Part shown: piece after piece, positions 8,658-16,914 of the stretch
Layout of the letters: each line of letters begins with the position of its first letter
Numbering within the stretch: position 1 is the stretch's first letter
Assembly (NCBI RefSeq): GCF_003993795.1
Contig: NZ_RWKV01000001.1
Location: 104,509-168,508 of the forward strand
Length of the DNA: 64,000 nt
Direction of reading: 5' to 3'
DNA from: Aquabacter cavernae
GTDB lineage: Bacteria; Pseudomonadota; Alphaproteobacteria; Rhizobiales; Xanthobacteraceae
Notes under the pieces: model-generated
What the model was told of the DNA's origin: nothing
Seen by the model: the letters and a program-made list of their open reading frames with translations, nothing else
Databases searched by the model: none
Made by a program: the position numbers and the translations under genes

Positions 8658-9488
8658 TCAGCCCAGCGTTCGGCGCAGCCACTCGGAGACGCTGTCGCAC
8701 ACCAGGTCTTCCACGCCGTTATAGAAATGATCGCAGCCCGGCAGCACCTGCGCCTCGCAGGGGCCGCCGGCCCGCTCCGCATAGACCTCCGCCGGATAGC
8801 CCACGGGGGATTCATCGTCGCCCCGGATAGTGAGGGTGGGCACCTTGATCTGTGGTGCGAGGTCGAGGATCTCGTACATGCTGGTGAGGCGGTCCACATA
8901 GCTCTGGGCGGAGATCACGTACCACCAGCCCGGCAGCAGCAGCAGCTGGTCGCCTTTGCCTGCCGCCACCAGCGCCTTCGCCTCTTCCAGAACCTCGGCA
9001 CTGCGCTCCTGGCCCAGATGCCCGGAGCGGGCGAGCGTGGAGAGGATGCCCGGCCCCGAACCGCCGCGATGGGCGGAGAGCAGGACGAGGGCGGGCGTCT
9101 CCGGCCGCTCCAGCACATGGCGCACCGCCAGGAAGCCGCCATTGGAATGGCCCATCACGATGGGGGCGGGAAAGCCCTGCTTCGCCATCCAGGCGGCGGC
9201 GAGCGCATTGTCCTCCAGCGCCTGCGCGGTGGTCTGGTAGGCCCCGCCCTCAGTGGCGCGGCTGTTGCGGATGGAGAGGATGTCATGGCCGCGCCGGTTG
9301 AAGGCGAGGCAGGCATAGCCCATGGCGGTGAGCACCGGCGGCAGGAAGCGCGGGGCGCCCATGTAGAAGTTCATGGTGTTGCCGTGGAACAGCAGCACGC
9401 CGCCGCGCACCGGCCCGTCCTCCGGCAGGTGAAAGGCGCCGTCCAGCGGCGTGGTGGGCGTGTCGATGCTGATGAGCTGCGTGCGCAT
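8658..9488 (-). CDS. Alpha/beta hydrolase (serine hydrolase)
   Basis: A 276-residue cytosolic alpha/beta hydrolase without signal peptide. Seen: the oxyanion region LLFHGNTMNFYMG, the nucleophile elbow GHSNGG (Ser within GxSxG), an acid region TIRGDDESPVG, and the late catalytic His in GCDHFYNGVEDL. Fold and triad are clear; substrate is not. It is close to serine aminopeptidase S33/esterase-like members. The divergent TetR lies 42 bp upstream on the same strand, so hydrolase and regulator may be co-transcribed (TetR first). GGAAGG precedes the ATG. Confidence 0.8.
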   Translation of the reverse strand: MRTQLISIDTPTTPLDGAFHLPEDGPVRGGVLLFHGNTMNFYMGAPRFLPPVLTAMGYACLAFNRRGHDILSIRNSRATEGGAYQTTAQALEDNALAAAWMAKQGFPAPIVMGHSNGGFLAVRHVLERPETPALVLLSAHRGGSGPGILSTLARSGHLGQERSAEVLEEAKALVAAGKGDQLLLLPGWWYVISAQSYVDRLTSMYEILDLAPQIKVPTLTIRGDDESPVGYPAEVYAERAGGPCEAQVLPGCDHFYNGVEDLVCDSVSEWLRRTLG

Positions 9489-9530
9489 GGGCGTTGCCTT
9501 CCGGTCTTGGTCTTGAATTGGGGGGCGGGA

Positions 9531-10109
9531 TCAGGCGGGTGGGTTGGGAAACAGCAGGGCGACGAGGTCGTCGCCCATGGCTTGAAGCTGGCCGGCATCG
9601 CCATGCACCCGCTCCATGACGGCAAGGCCCCGGGTGAAGGCCACCACCAGCCGGGCCGCATGGTCGGGGGGCAGCGCGCATCCGGTGCCGGGCCGGGAGA
9701 AGGCGGACAGGAGCAGGGCGTCCAGCGCATCCAGCAATTCGCGCACCTCCTCGCACACCTTCGCTCCGGCGCCCGCGCCCTCGGTGGCGAGGCGGGTGGA
9801 GAGGCATCCGCGCGCGGGGCCGGCGGTCATGTTGGCGACGGCGATGCGCAGGAAGGCACTGAGCCCGGCGCGCAGGTCCGGGGTCGCCAGCGCCGTCTCC
9901 GCCGCCTCCAGGAAGCGGGTGCGATAGCGCGCGAAGGTCTTGAGGAAGACGTGTTCCTTGTCGCCGAAGGCGTTGTAGAGGCTGCCGCGCTGCACGCCCG
10001 TGGCGCGGGACAGGTCCAGCATGGAGGTGGCGCCATAGCCCTGGGCGCGGAACAGCCGCTCCGCCGCGCCGAGCACCTGCTCCTCGTCGAACTGCCTGCG
10101 GCCCGCCAT
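9531..10109 (-). CDS. TetR/AcrR-family transcriptional regulator
   Basis: A 192-residue regulator starting at ATG 10109 (MAGRRQFDEEQ). The N-terminal HTH spans roughly residues 10-55 (AAERLFRAQGYGATSMLDLS, then GVQRGSLYNAFGDKEHVF), the classic TetR arrangement. The C-terminal ligand domain resembles the NemR/AcuR-like group with GPARGCLSTRLATEG. It is divergent from the glutathione transferase at 10229, and two copies of a palindrome TGACA-N4-TGTCA lie between them. Autoregulation and control of the GST pair are inferred from that layout. The longer frame starting at 10160 would read through the operators and is not favoured. Confidence 0.85.
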   Translation of the reverse strand: MAGRRQFDEEQVLGAAERLFRAQGYGATSMLDLSRATGVQRGSLYNAFGDKEHVFLKTFARYRTRFLEAAETALATPDLRAGLSAFLRIAVANMTAGPARGCLSTRLATEGAGAGAKVCEEVRELLDALDALLLSAFSRPGTGCALPPDHAARLVVAFTRGLAVMERVHGDAGQLQAMGDDLVALLFPNPPA

Positions 10110-10122
10110 CCGAGATCCGTTA

Positions 10123-10155
10123 TTGACATGCGTGTCAAAGATGACACCCTTGTCA
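10123..10155. promoter_or_regulatory. Tandem TetR operators TGACA-N4-TGTCA
   Basis: Two inverted repeats with identical half-sites occur back to back: TTGACATGCGTGTCAA (10123-10138) and TGACACCCTTGTCA (10142-10155). Their centres are 18 bp apart. They fill the short space between the divergent TetR (start 10109) and GST (start 10229) genes, the usual place for TetR operators. The half-sites are read directly; binding by this TetR is inferred. Confidence 0.7.
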
Positions 10156-10228
10156 AACATAGGCCCGCCCGCACGGGATGGGAAGCCGTATCGTCCGTGT
10201 CCCGTCCCCGCCGTCCCCCGGAGGTTTC

Positions 10229-10930
10229 ATGATCGATCTGCTGTACTGGACCACGCCCAACGGCCAGAAGGTCCTCATCGCGGTGGAGGAGCTGGGTCTT
10301 CCCTATGAGATCAAGCCCGTGAACATCTCCAAGGGCGAGCAGTTCCAGCCGGACTTCCTCAGGAACAGCCCCAATAACCGCATTCCCGCCATCGTGGACC
10401 ATGCGCCCGAGGATGGCGACGGCCCGCTGGCGGTGTTCGAATCCGGCGCGTGCCTGGAATATCTCGCCGACAAGACCGGCCGCTTCCTCGCCAAGTCCAC
10501 CCGCCGCCGGTTCGAGGCGCTCCAGTGGCTCTATTGGCAGATGGGCGGGCTCGGCCCCATGGCGGGGCAGGCGCACCACTTCATCCAATATGCCGCCGAT
10601 CAGCACCCCTATGCCATCGAGCGCTATGTGAAGGAGGCGAACCGCCTCTATGGCGTGCTGGACCGGCGCCTTGCGCTCGTGCCCTATGCGGGCGGCGAGG
10701 ACTACACCATCGCCGACATGGCTATCTATCCCTGGATCTACCGTCACGAGCGGCACCGGCAGGACCTCAACGACTTCCCCAATGTGAAGCGCTGGTACGA
10801 GATCGTCGGCGCGCGCCCGGCGGTGAAGCGGGCCTATGAGATCCAGGACGCCATCAACGTCACGCCCACGGTGAGCGCCGAATCCCACGCCTTGCTGTTC
10901 GGCCAGACCGCCGAGCTTCCCAAGGTCTGA
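10229..10930 (+). CDS. Glutathione S-transferase, YfcG/YghU (nu-class) type
   Basis: A 233-residue cytosolic GST. The thioredoxin-like N-domain begins MIDLLYWTTPNGQKVLIAVE, where the TPN(G) motif is the glutathione-activating Thr-Asn of nu-class (YfcG-like) enzymes. It continues with NISKGEQFQPDFL, NNRIPAIVDH and ESGACLEYLA. The all-helical C-domain contains WQMGGLGPMAGQAHHF, also typical of YfcG/YghU. Such proteins show disulfide-bond reductase or peroxide-detoxifying activity. GGAGG precedes ATG 10229. It is the first gene of a plus-strand pair with the next GST (7-bp gap), under the TetR operators. Confidence 0.88.
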   Translation: MIDLLYWTTPNGQKVLIAVEELGLPYEIKPVNISKGEQFQPDFLRNSPNNRIPAIVDHAPEDGDGPLAVFESGACLEYLADKTGRFLAKSTRRRFEALQWLYWQMGGLGPMAGQAHHFIQYAADQHPYAIERYVKEANRLYGVLDRRLALVPYAGGEDYTIADMAIYPWIYRHERHRQDLNDFPNVKRWYEIVGARPAVKRAYEIQDAINVTPTVSAESHALLFGQTAELPKV

Positions 10931-10937
10931 GGCCGCC

Positions 10938-11663
10938 ATGAGCGACACCGCGCGCGACACCGCCTTGCGGCTCTATGAACTGGCCGGGGACGATCCCGGC
11001 CTGCGCTTCAGCCCCCATTGCTGGAAGGTGCGCATGGCGCTGGCCCATAAGGGCCTCTCGCCGGAATGCGTGCCCTGGCATTTCGCGGAAAAGGACGCCA
11101 TCGCCTTTTCCGGCCAGGGGCTGGTGCCCGTCTTGGTGGCGGGCGAGACGGTGGTGAGCGATTCCTTCCGCATCGCCGAATATCTGGAAGCCGCCTATCC
11201 CGAGCGGCCCACTTTGTTCGGCGGCGAGATGGGCCGCGCCACCGCGCGCTTCATCAATGCCTATGCGGATACGCTGCCGGTGCCGCTCATCGCCCGCACG
11301 CTCCTCATGGACATTCATGACCGCCTCGCGCCGGGCGACCGGCCCTATTTCCGCCAGTCCCGCGAAAAGCGCTTCGGCATGACGCTGGAGCAAGCGGCGG
11401 CCGACGCGCCCGCGCGGATCGAGGAATTGCGGCGCATCCTGCAGCCGCTGCGCCTCATGCTGAAGGCCCAGCCCTTCCTCTCCGGAGCGGAGCCCGCTTA
11501 TGCGGACTATTGCCTGTTCGGCATGTTCATGTGGGCGCGGGTCATCAGCCCCACGGAGCTTCTGGCGGAGGACGACCCGGTGCATGCGTGGCGCGCCGCG
11601 CTGCTGGATGCGTTCGACGGCTTCGCCCGTGCCGCACCCACGGCAGGGGCGCGTGCGGCGTGA
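10938..11663 (+). CDS. Glutathione S-transferase, beta-etherase (LigE)-like
   Basis: A 241-residue GST-fold protein. The N-domain reads LYELAGDDPGLRFSPHCWKV, a pattern shared with LigE/LigP-type beta-etherases and their relatives (a Ser-Pro-His-Cys-Trp active-site loop), then VPVLVAGETVVSDSFRIAEYLE for glutathione binding. The C-domain is helical and complete. Beta-etherases cleave lignin-derived aryl ethers with glutathione, but the family is broad and the substrate cannot be set from sequence. It overlaps the same operon as the upstream nu-class GST (7 bp gap). Confidence 0.75.
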   Translation: MSDTARDTALRLYELAGDDPGLRFSPHCWKVRMALAHKGLSPECVPWHFAEKDAIAFSGQGLVPVLVAGETVVSDSFRIAEYLEAAYPERPTLFGGEMGRATARFINAYADTLPVPLIARTLLMDIHDRLAPGDRPYFRQSREKRFGMTLEQAAADAPARIEELRRILQPLRLMLKAQPFLSGAEPAYADYCLFGMFMWARVISPTELLAEDDPVHAWRAALLDAFDGFARAAPTAGARAA

Positions 11664-11831
11664 TGCGGGCGGGTGGCGAGCCTGATAAAGGAGGCGGGGC
11701 AGCGGGCACGCCTGCGCCCGGCCGGTTCAAGGTCATCAGGCCCTGTGATCGACTGGATTAAACATCATAATTTGCGCTCATGGCCTGCGCTGGCCATGGT
11801 GAAGGCCAGACGATTGCATTAGGATTTTACC

Positions 11832-12347
11832 GTGAGCCATCCCGCCGCCGATATCGACACCCTGGCCCCGATCCTGCCGCGCCACCTGCGCGATGTGCTG
11901 GGATCCTTCACCACGGGCGTGGTGGTGGTGACCACGCAGGTCGAGGGCGACCGTCCGGTGGGCCTCACCATCAATTCCTTCAATTCCGTCTCCCTGGATC
12001 CCCCGCTCATCCTGTGGAGCCTCGCGCTGAAGGCGCCGAGCCTGGGGGCGTTCCGGGCGGCCGGAAGCTTCGTCATCAACATCCTGGGCGAGCACCAGGA
12101 AGATGTCGGCCGCCGCTTCGCCACCCCGGCCCCGGACAAGTTCGCGGGTGTCGCCTGGGAGCCGGGCCTCACCGGCGCGCCAGTCCTGGCCGACACGGCC
12201 GCCCATCTGGAATGCCGGGTCTATGCCCGCTATCCCGGTGGCGACCATGAGATCTATGTGGGCGAAGTGGTCGCCCTGCAGGATCGCGGCCATGCCCCGC
12301 TGGTCTATCACCGCGGCGCCTTCTGCAAGATCCACAAGGCGGGCTGA
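11832..12347 (+). CDS. Flavin reductase domain protein (FMN-binding split barrel)
   Basis: A 171-residue flavin reductase-like protein. Family signatures: SFTTGVVVVTTQ near the N-terminus, GLTINSFNSVSLDPPLILWS (flavin-binding loop), FVINILGEHQED, and the His-bearing GDHEIYVGEVVAL. These enzymes supply reduced FMN/FAD to two-component monooxygenases or bind FMN themselves. No partner oxygenase is adjacent. The start is GTG 11832 with AGGA upstream. The 168-bp gap from the preceding GST suggests its own promoter. The gene is followed by a 424-bp repeat-rich spacer. Confidence 0.88.
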   Translation: MSHPAADIDTLAPILPRHLRDVLGSFTTGVVVVTTQVEGDRPVGLTINSFNSVSLDPPLILWSLALKAPSLGAFRAAGSFVINILGEHQEDVGRRFATPAPDKFAGVAWEPGLTGAPVLADTAAHLECRVYARYPGGDHEIYVGEVVALQDRGHAPLVYHRGAFCKIHKAG

Positions 12348-12412
12348 GCGCCCATCGGGCGTGGGGCCGATCGATATTCAGATCGATGGAAGGCTTCGCG
12401 CCCTTTAAGGCC

Positions 12413-12507
12413 CGTCATGCCTGGGCTTGTCCCGGGCATCCACGCCTCTGCGTCGAGCGTGCACCCAGCGGAACCCCGTGGATGGCCGGGACAGGCCCGG
12501 CCATGGC
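12413..12507. repeat. Dispersed intergenic repeat, type A (copy 1)
   Basis: A roughly 95-bp element begins GTCATGCCTGGGCTTGTCCC and ends GGGACAGGCCCGGCCATGG, forming a long imperfect inverted repeat with GC-rich arms and a central ATCCACG...CGTGGAT pair. A second copy lies at 51239-51337. Elements of this shape are common between genes in Hyphomicrobiales genomes. It sits between the flavin reductase and the disrupted yifB. Confidence 0.75.
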
Positions 12508-12557
12508 GCCGCTTTCTTAAAAGAGCCGTCCAGGCCGCTTGAAGGGCGATCCGCCCC

Positions 12558-12650
12558 AGAGCGTTCCGAGCGAAGCGTGAAGCAGTTCGCATGAAGGAAG
12601 CGCTTAAAAACAAAGAGATAGAGCGTTTCAACGTTTCCATGAAATGCTCA
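12558..12650. repeat. Dispersed intergenic repeat, type B (copy 1)
   Basis: Starts AGAGCGTTCCGAGCGAAGCG, continues GTGAAGCAGTTCGCATGAAG, then an AT-richer stretch and a second part GAGCGTTTCAACGTTTCCATG. The same consensus recurs at 45484-45586, 51152-51194 (opposite orientation, partial) and 61165-61236 (both orientations facing each other). No ORF is supported here, so the 12348-12771 spacer holds only the type A and B repeats. Confidence 0.7.
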
Positions 12651-12771
12651 GACGCGCTCGGCGGCAAGGTCTCCCGGCCACTGACGGTTCGCGCACCCGG
12701 CTTCGCGGTGCCGTGTCCCGCACCGATGCCTGCTTTCCCGCACGGGTGCTCGACGCTTCCCGGGCGGCGGG

Positions 12772-13663
12772 TCACGCCGCCAGTTTCTGCCGGTCCGCCA
12801 AGGCGCGATAGGCCAGGGCCTCGGCCAGATGCCGGCGGCCCAAAGTCTCGGCGCCGTCCAGATCCGCCAGCGTGCGGGCCACTTTCAGCACCCGGTGATA
12901 GCCGCGCGCGGACAGGCGCATGGCGTCCGCCGCATCCCGCAGCAGCGCAAGCCCGGCTGCGTCCGGCGCGGCGGCCACGTCCAGCAGCGGGCCGTTGGCC
13001 TGCGCGTTGGTGCGCACGTCTGGCCGTCCCAGCGCGGCATAGCGCTCCGCCTGGAGAGACCGCGCCTGCGCGACGCGGGCGGCCACGTCCGCCGAGCCTT
13101 CCTGCGGAGCCGGGCGCACCAGATCGGCGGCGGTGACGGCGGGCACTTCCAGATGCAGGTCGATGCGGTCGAGGAACGGACCGGAGAGGCGGGCCTGGTA
13201 GTCCTGAACGCAGCGCGGTCCGCGCGCGCAGGCATGTCCCGGCTCCCCCGCCTGCCCGCAGCGGCAGGGATTCATGGCGGCGATCAGCTGGAAGCGCGCG
13301 GGATAGGTGACGCGGTGATTGGCCCGCGCGATCAGCACGTCCCCCGTTTCCAACGGCTGGCGCAGGGAATCCAGCACCTGAGGGGAGAATTCCGGCAATT
13401 CGTCCAGGAACAGCACGCCGTGATGGGCGAGGGACACCTCGCCGGGCCGGGCCTTCATGCCGCCGCCCACCATGGCCGCCATGGAGGCGGAATGGTGGGG
13501 CGCGCGGAACGGGCGGCGATCCACCAGGGCGCCGTCCTCGATGGCGCCCGCCACCGAGGCGATCATGGACACGTCCAGCATTTCCGCCGGGGCCAGCGGC
13601 GGCAGGATGGAGGGCAGGCGCTGCGCCAGCATGGACTTGCCCGCGCCGGGCGGGCCGACATAG
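12772..13663 (-). pseudogene. yifB: yifB/comM Mg-chelatase-like ATPase, C-terminal fragment
   Basis: This is the 3' part of a gene whose 5' part lies at 20454-21093. The fragment resumes inside the Walker A region (YVGPPGAGKSMLAQRLPSIL) and contains RRPFRAPHHSAS, the Walker B FLDELPEFS, the Cys-rich zinc-like motif MNPCRCGQAGEPGHAC, arginine-finger region LSGPFLDRIDLHLEVP and the C-terminal Mg_chelatase_C domain ending ALADRQKL. Joining the two fragments at the shared AGC bases gives an uninterrupted frame of about 510 residues, normal for YifB/ComM. ComM homologues are branch-migration helicases acting in natural transformation. The inserted element removes any normal product; an internally started fragment from ATG 13632 would lack Walker A. 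Confidence 0.92.
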
Positions 13664-13666
13664 AGC
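13664..13666. other. attL crossover bases
   Basis: The bases AGC at 13664-13666 are the last point where yifB coding (Tyr-Val-Gly-Pro-Pro on the minus strand) can be followed rightwards; after them the sequence becomes CTATTGTGTA and is element DNA. The same AGC is found at the right junction. The TTGT at 13670-13673 is the left-hand half of a reconstructed attP dyad. Confidence 0.8.
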
Positions 13667-13708
13667 CTATTGTGTACTATTTCCTTCTTGCTACGCTGGA
13701 GGAATCAG

Positions 13709-15502
13709 ATGGCCCCTAATTGCTTATTTTCAAAAGGAAAAGGTGGGATGCGCTCCAGCGAGTCCGATGGTCGGCCATTGGCATATTCCTACATACGCAT
13801 GTCCACCGATCACCAGCTGAAGGGAGATAGCCTCCGCCGGCAGCTTCAGCTCTCCAAAGCATATGCTGATCGACACAATCTCAATCTGCTGGAGACGTAT
13901 CAGGACATTGGCTTTTCAGCCTACACGGGAGAGAACGTTAGCGAGGGTGCTTTAGGAAGATTTCTGGCTGCCATCGAGGCGGGAGGTGTTCCCTCAGGCT
14001 CGTATCTCTTGGTTGAGTCTCTTGACCGCATTAGCCGGCAGACGGTCTCAAAAGCATTTGCTGTTTTCAGCCGAATAATAAGCCTTGGGATGAAGGTAGT
14101 CACGTTACAGAATGAGAAGACCTATTTTGGCGACCTAGATTTTTTGGATATGATTCTTTCGTTGTCCGACATGTTGAGGGCTCATGAGGAATCAAAAGTC
14201 AAAAGTAAGCGACTTTCTTCTGCATGGGACAATAAGCGAACCAACGCTGAAAATAGGAACATGACACCCATTTGTCCATATTGGCTTGTTTCAAATAAGG
14301 ATTCAGCCGGATTCAAAATCGATGAGAAAAAAGCTTTAGTTGTCCGACGCGTTTTTGAAATGTCTGCCAGCGGATATGGCACAGGAATCATTGAAAAGCG
14401 CCTCAACGGAGAGGGCGTTCCAGGCATCGGAAAAACAGGGAGTTGGCATAAGTCCTATATACAGAAGATATTGAATAATAGAGCTGTTATTGGCGAAATG
14501 CAGCCGCATAAAATTCAGGGTGGAAAAAGGGTTTCCGTCGGAAATCCTATCCCGAACTATTTTCCGAAAATTGTGGATGACGAATTGTTTTACAGGGTGC
14601 AAGCGGCAAGAAATCAAAGAAAGGTTGTGGGAGCCGGCAGAAAGGGAAAATTTGTCTCAAACCTGTTCTCTGGCCTACTTATCTGCGACTATTGCGGCAA
14701 AGGAATGAGATATATCGACAAAGGACCAGCACCAAAGGGCGGCAAGTACCTATTATGTGGGACGGCAGAAAGGGGCCTGAATTGTGAAAAGGCGTATTGG
14801 AAATATGAGTTATTTGAGAGAACGTTTCTCTCCTATGTTTCAGAAGTAAACGTCTCTGACATTCTGGATAGCGAGAATCGACAAAATTTGAGAATGCAAA
14901 TTTCTAAATCAATGGAGGCTTTGATAGGTGAAACCGAAATTCTTAAATTAAAATATAAGAAATTGATTGAGCTTATTTTAAATGATGACACAGATCGGCG
15001 CCGATCTTTGCTCTCTAACGAATTAAAAGTTATAGAAAATCAGATTGATTTGAATGAGCTTAAAGAAACCGATCTCCGTCAGAAAATGAACTCGCTAGCT
15101 TCAGATCAGAGCATCGACCCCTACAAGTTGAGGGAATTAATCGAACGTGTTCAGATAAACGGCGTCGACTCATACGATTTGAGAATTCAGATCCAGCATT
15201 TTTTGAAAACTATCATTGATAGTGTTCAAATGTTTCCGCTCGGCAATCTGCCTTATTTTACAGATGGCCTTGATGAGCTTGAGAGGCTTTTTTCCGAAAC
15301 CGCCAACCAAAATCTCATCTCAGAAATAAGCCAAATGAAGGACTTGATAGACAATTCGGTATCCTCTCAACCTCGTTTTATTGTCCATTTCAAAAATGGA
15401 GACAATCGTACCATCTATATGGACTCGGATGGCGGGGAGTTTCCGGTTGGCAATGTGATTTCAAAATCCAATGGAGAATTCATCGACGATGAGTCTGTTT
15501 AA
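13709..15502 (+). CDS. Large serine recombinase (integrase)
   Basis: A 597-residue large serine recombinase from ATG 13709, chosen because GGAGGAA lies just upstream (ATG 13748 is an alternative). Domains: resolvase catalytic domain with nucleophile Ser32 in YSYIRMSTDHQ, Arg motif ESLDRISRQ and the helix E region to ~180. A Recombinase domain follows (~185-300, RRVFEMSASGYGTGIIEKRL, then ILNNRAVIGE). A zinc ribbon comes next with Cys326, Cys329, Cys350 and Cys359 (CDYCG...LLCGT...LNC), then a Lys/Glu-rich coiled-coil region (~390-490). It is expected to integrate and excise the element at yifB without host factors, using a dinucleotide overlap. Codon use is AT-rich compared with the flanks. 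The start codon lies only 43 bp from the attL bases, so its upstream sequence changes on excision. Confidence 0.93.
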   Translation: MAPNCLFSKGKGGMRSSESDGRPLAYSYIRMSTDHQLKGDSLRRQLQLSKAYADRHNLNLLETYQDIGFSAYTGENVSEGALGRFLAAIEAGGVPSGSYLLVESLDRISRQTVSKAFAVFSRIISLGMKVVTLQNEKTYFGDLDFLDMILSLSDMLRAHEESKVKSKRLSSAWDNKRTNAENRNMTPICPYWLVSNKDSAGFKIDEKKALVVRRVFEMSASGYGTGIIEKRLNGEGVPGIGKTGSWHKSYIQKILNNRAVIGEMQPHKIQGGKRVSVGNPIPNYFPKIVDDELFYRVQAARNQRKVVGAGRKGKFVSNLFSGLLICDYCGKGMRYIDKGPAPKGGKYLLCGTAERGLNCEKAYWKYELFERTFLSYVSEVNVSDILDSENRQNLRMQISKSMEALIGETEILKLKYKKLIELILNDDTDRRRSLLSNELKVIENQIDLNELKETDLRQKMNSLASDQSIDPYKLRELIERVQINGVDSYDLRIQIQHFLKTIIDSVQMFPLGNLPYFTDGLDELERLFSETANQNLISEISQMKDLIDNSVSSQPRFIVHFKNGDNRTIYMDSDGGEFPVGNVISKSNGEFIDDESV

Positions 15503-15569
15503 ACGTGCTTTTAGATAGCGTGATAGCCTGTTACAAACCAGTCAACGTTGGTTGTTTGGCTTGTTTAAA

Positions 15570-16268
15570 ATGAAATATGTCTCCTACTACAGAGTCTCAA
15601 CAAGCCGACAAGGCAAATCGGGACTCGGCCTTGGAGGGCAGAAGGAGGCGGTTCATCGCCACCTAAAGGAAGATGCTCAGATTGTTGGGGAGTTCATTGA
15701 GGTCGAAAGCGGCCGGCACTCAAATCGACCCAAACTGAATGAGGCCATCCAAGCATGTAAAGCTTGGAAAGCGAAACTGATCATTGCAAAATTAGATCGC
15801 CTATCCAGAAACGTGGCATTCATTTCGTCGCTAATGGAATCTGGCGTTGAGTTTGTGGCCGTGGATTTTCCTGACGCAAATCGACTGACTCTCCATATTC
15901 TGGCTGCCGTTGCAGAGCATGAGGCAATTTGCATATCAGCAAGGACGAAGGAAGCCCTGGCCTGCGCTAAGTCCAGGGGGAAGAGACTGGGAGGACATAG
16001 AGGATCAACCCCATCTGACAGCTGCCGTCGTCTGGGCGTCGCTTCTGTTCGGAAATCTGCAAATGAGCGACTGCTTGCAGTATGGCCCGTAATTCAGCCT
16101 CTCCTCGGGGAGGGCCATATGCCCCCTGCTAGAATAGCGAAGTTTCTCAACCTCAGGGGAATTCCGACCCTAGGAGAGGGAGGGAAAGGCTGGCAAACAG
16201 TCCAGGTCAGCCGCATGTTGGCACATGCAAGCCGGCTAGGCCTATTGGGCGCTGAGCCTCTTCGCTGA
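15570..16268 (+). CDS. Small serine recombinase (resolvase/invertase family)
   Basis: A 232-residue resolvase-type protein starting at ATG 15570 (a TTG at 15552 is in frame). The N-terminal catalytic domain has Ser10 in YYRVSTSRQGKSGLGLGGQ, the IIAKLDRLSRN Arg motif and AAVAEHEAICISARTKEALA (helix E). The C-terminal part is longer than the usual HTH tail, with SVRKSANERLLAVWPVIQPLLGEGHMPPARIAKFLNLRGIPT, which resembles the recombinase/HTH segment of IS607-phage type proteins. It lies 67 bp downstream of the large integrase, so both may be co-expressed. Possible roles are a second-site recombinase, a multimer resolvase or a recombination directionality partner. No Shine-Dalgarno is obvious. 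Confidence 0.88.
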   Translation: MKYVSYYRVSTSRQGKSGLGLGGQKEAVHRHLKEDAQIVGEFIEVESGRHSNRPKLNEAIQACKAWKAKLIIAKLDRLSRNVAFISSLMESGVEFVAVDFPDANRLTLHILAAVAEHEAICISARTKEALACAKSRGKRLGGHRGSTPSDSCRRLGVASVRKSANERLLAVWPVIQPLLGEGHMPPARIAKFLNLRGIPTLGEGGKGWQTVQVSRMLAHASRLGLLGAEPLR

Positions 16269-16526
16269 AACGGGCTTCCGTCCCCTTTTTAGGCCCGTTG
16301 GCCTTTGAGCGCCTTCGGGGAAAGGGCGAAATAGCTCCGAGACATGAGCACCCAGTGCGTCTGTAAGTTGCTCCAGAAAATTCAGGGTTACGTTCGCCTG
16401 TTCAGCCTCGAGGGCTGCCAAGTGAGACATATCTACGTCGGCGGAGAAGGCCAGCGCCTCCTGCGAAAGCCCCCTCTCGGCCCTTAGCCGCCGTAGATTC
16501 CATGCCACCAAGCGGATCGCTTTCAT
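16242..16526 (-). CDS. XRE-family (Cro/CI-like) transcriptional regulator
   Basis: A 94-residue protein with an HTH_3 domain at residues ~8-62: VAWNLRRLRAERGLSQEALAF, then DMSHLAALEAEQANVTLNFLEQL. The C-terminal tail is basic (GLKRGRKPVSAKRL). It converges on the resolvase with a 27-bp overlap of coding ends and is divergent from the membrane protein at 16657, with 130 bp between. A lysogeny-type repressor controlling the 16.6-17.2 kb genes or itself is the likely role. No obvious palindrome was found in the divergent spacer. Confidence 0.85.
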   Translation of the reverse strand: MKAIRLVAWNLRRLRAERGLSQEALAFSADVDMSHLAALEAEQANVTLNFLEQLTDALGAHVSELFRPFPEGAQRPTGLKRGRKPVSAKRLSAQ

Positions 16527-16656
16527 CTTCGCAAAGCACAGCCTTGCGAGACTTCAATCTATGGGTTATAGGCCATAAATATCTGCCGGACTCTGCTACT
16601 TCCGTTGAAAAAGTATCAGGTCGGATCCTCTCCACTGATTTTAAGGGGTTTCCGCC

Positions 16657-16914
16657 ATGGAACACTCCCAGTTTGGGCTCGTCTTCATCGTTGTGGGTGT
16701 GTTGGTCTATTTTTATCCGGCATGGACAGCGTTCACCCGGAAGCCTGACAACTTCATGGGTGTGTTCGTACTGAATTTGTTCCTCGGCTGGACGGCAATC
16801 GGGTGGCTGATTGCGTTGATCTGGGCCTTCTCTGGCCCAAACGAACGTCGGAAGCGTCGCCTTGAGCGCTTGGCCGAGAGGAAGAGAATGAGGATGGAGG
16901 CAAGGGGTGAATAG
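16657..16914 (+). CDS. Superinfection-immunity-like small membrane protein
   Basis: An 85-residue protein with two hydrophobic segments (FGLVFIVVGVLVYFYP and GVFVLNLFLGWTAIGWLIAL) and a strongly basic tail (NERRKRRLERLAERKRMRM). The second segment with N-x-F-L-G-W-T-x-I-G-W is the signature of the T4 Imm-like superinfection immunity family (PF14373). Family members sit in the inner membrane; T4 Imm blocks DNA entry of related phages. AAGGGG precedes ATG 16657. The next gene overlaps its 3' end by 8 bp, so the two are probably translated together. A role in exclusion is inferred from the family and the mobile-element context. Confidence 0.8.
   Translation: MEHSQFGLVFIVVGVLVYFYPAWTAFTRKPDNFMGVFVLNLFLGWTAIGWLIALIWAFSGPNERRKRRLERLAERKRMRMEARGE

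Noticed and set aside
16502..16774. 90-residue plus-strand frame across the XRE/immunity spacer
   Set aside because: It overlaps two better genes in other frames, has no ribosome-binding site and no recognisable content.
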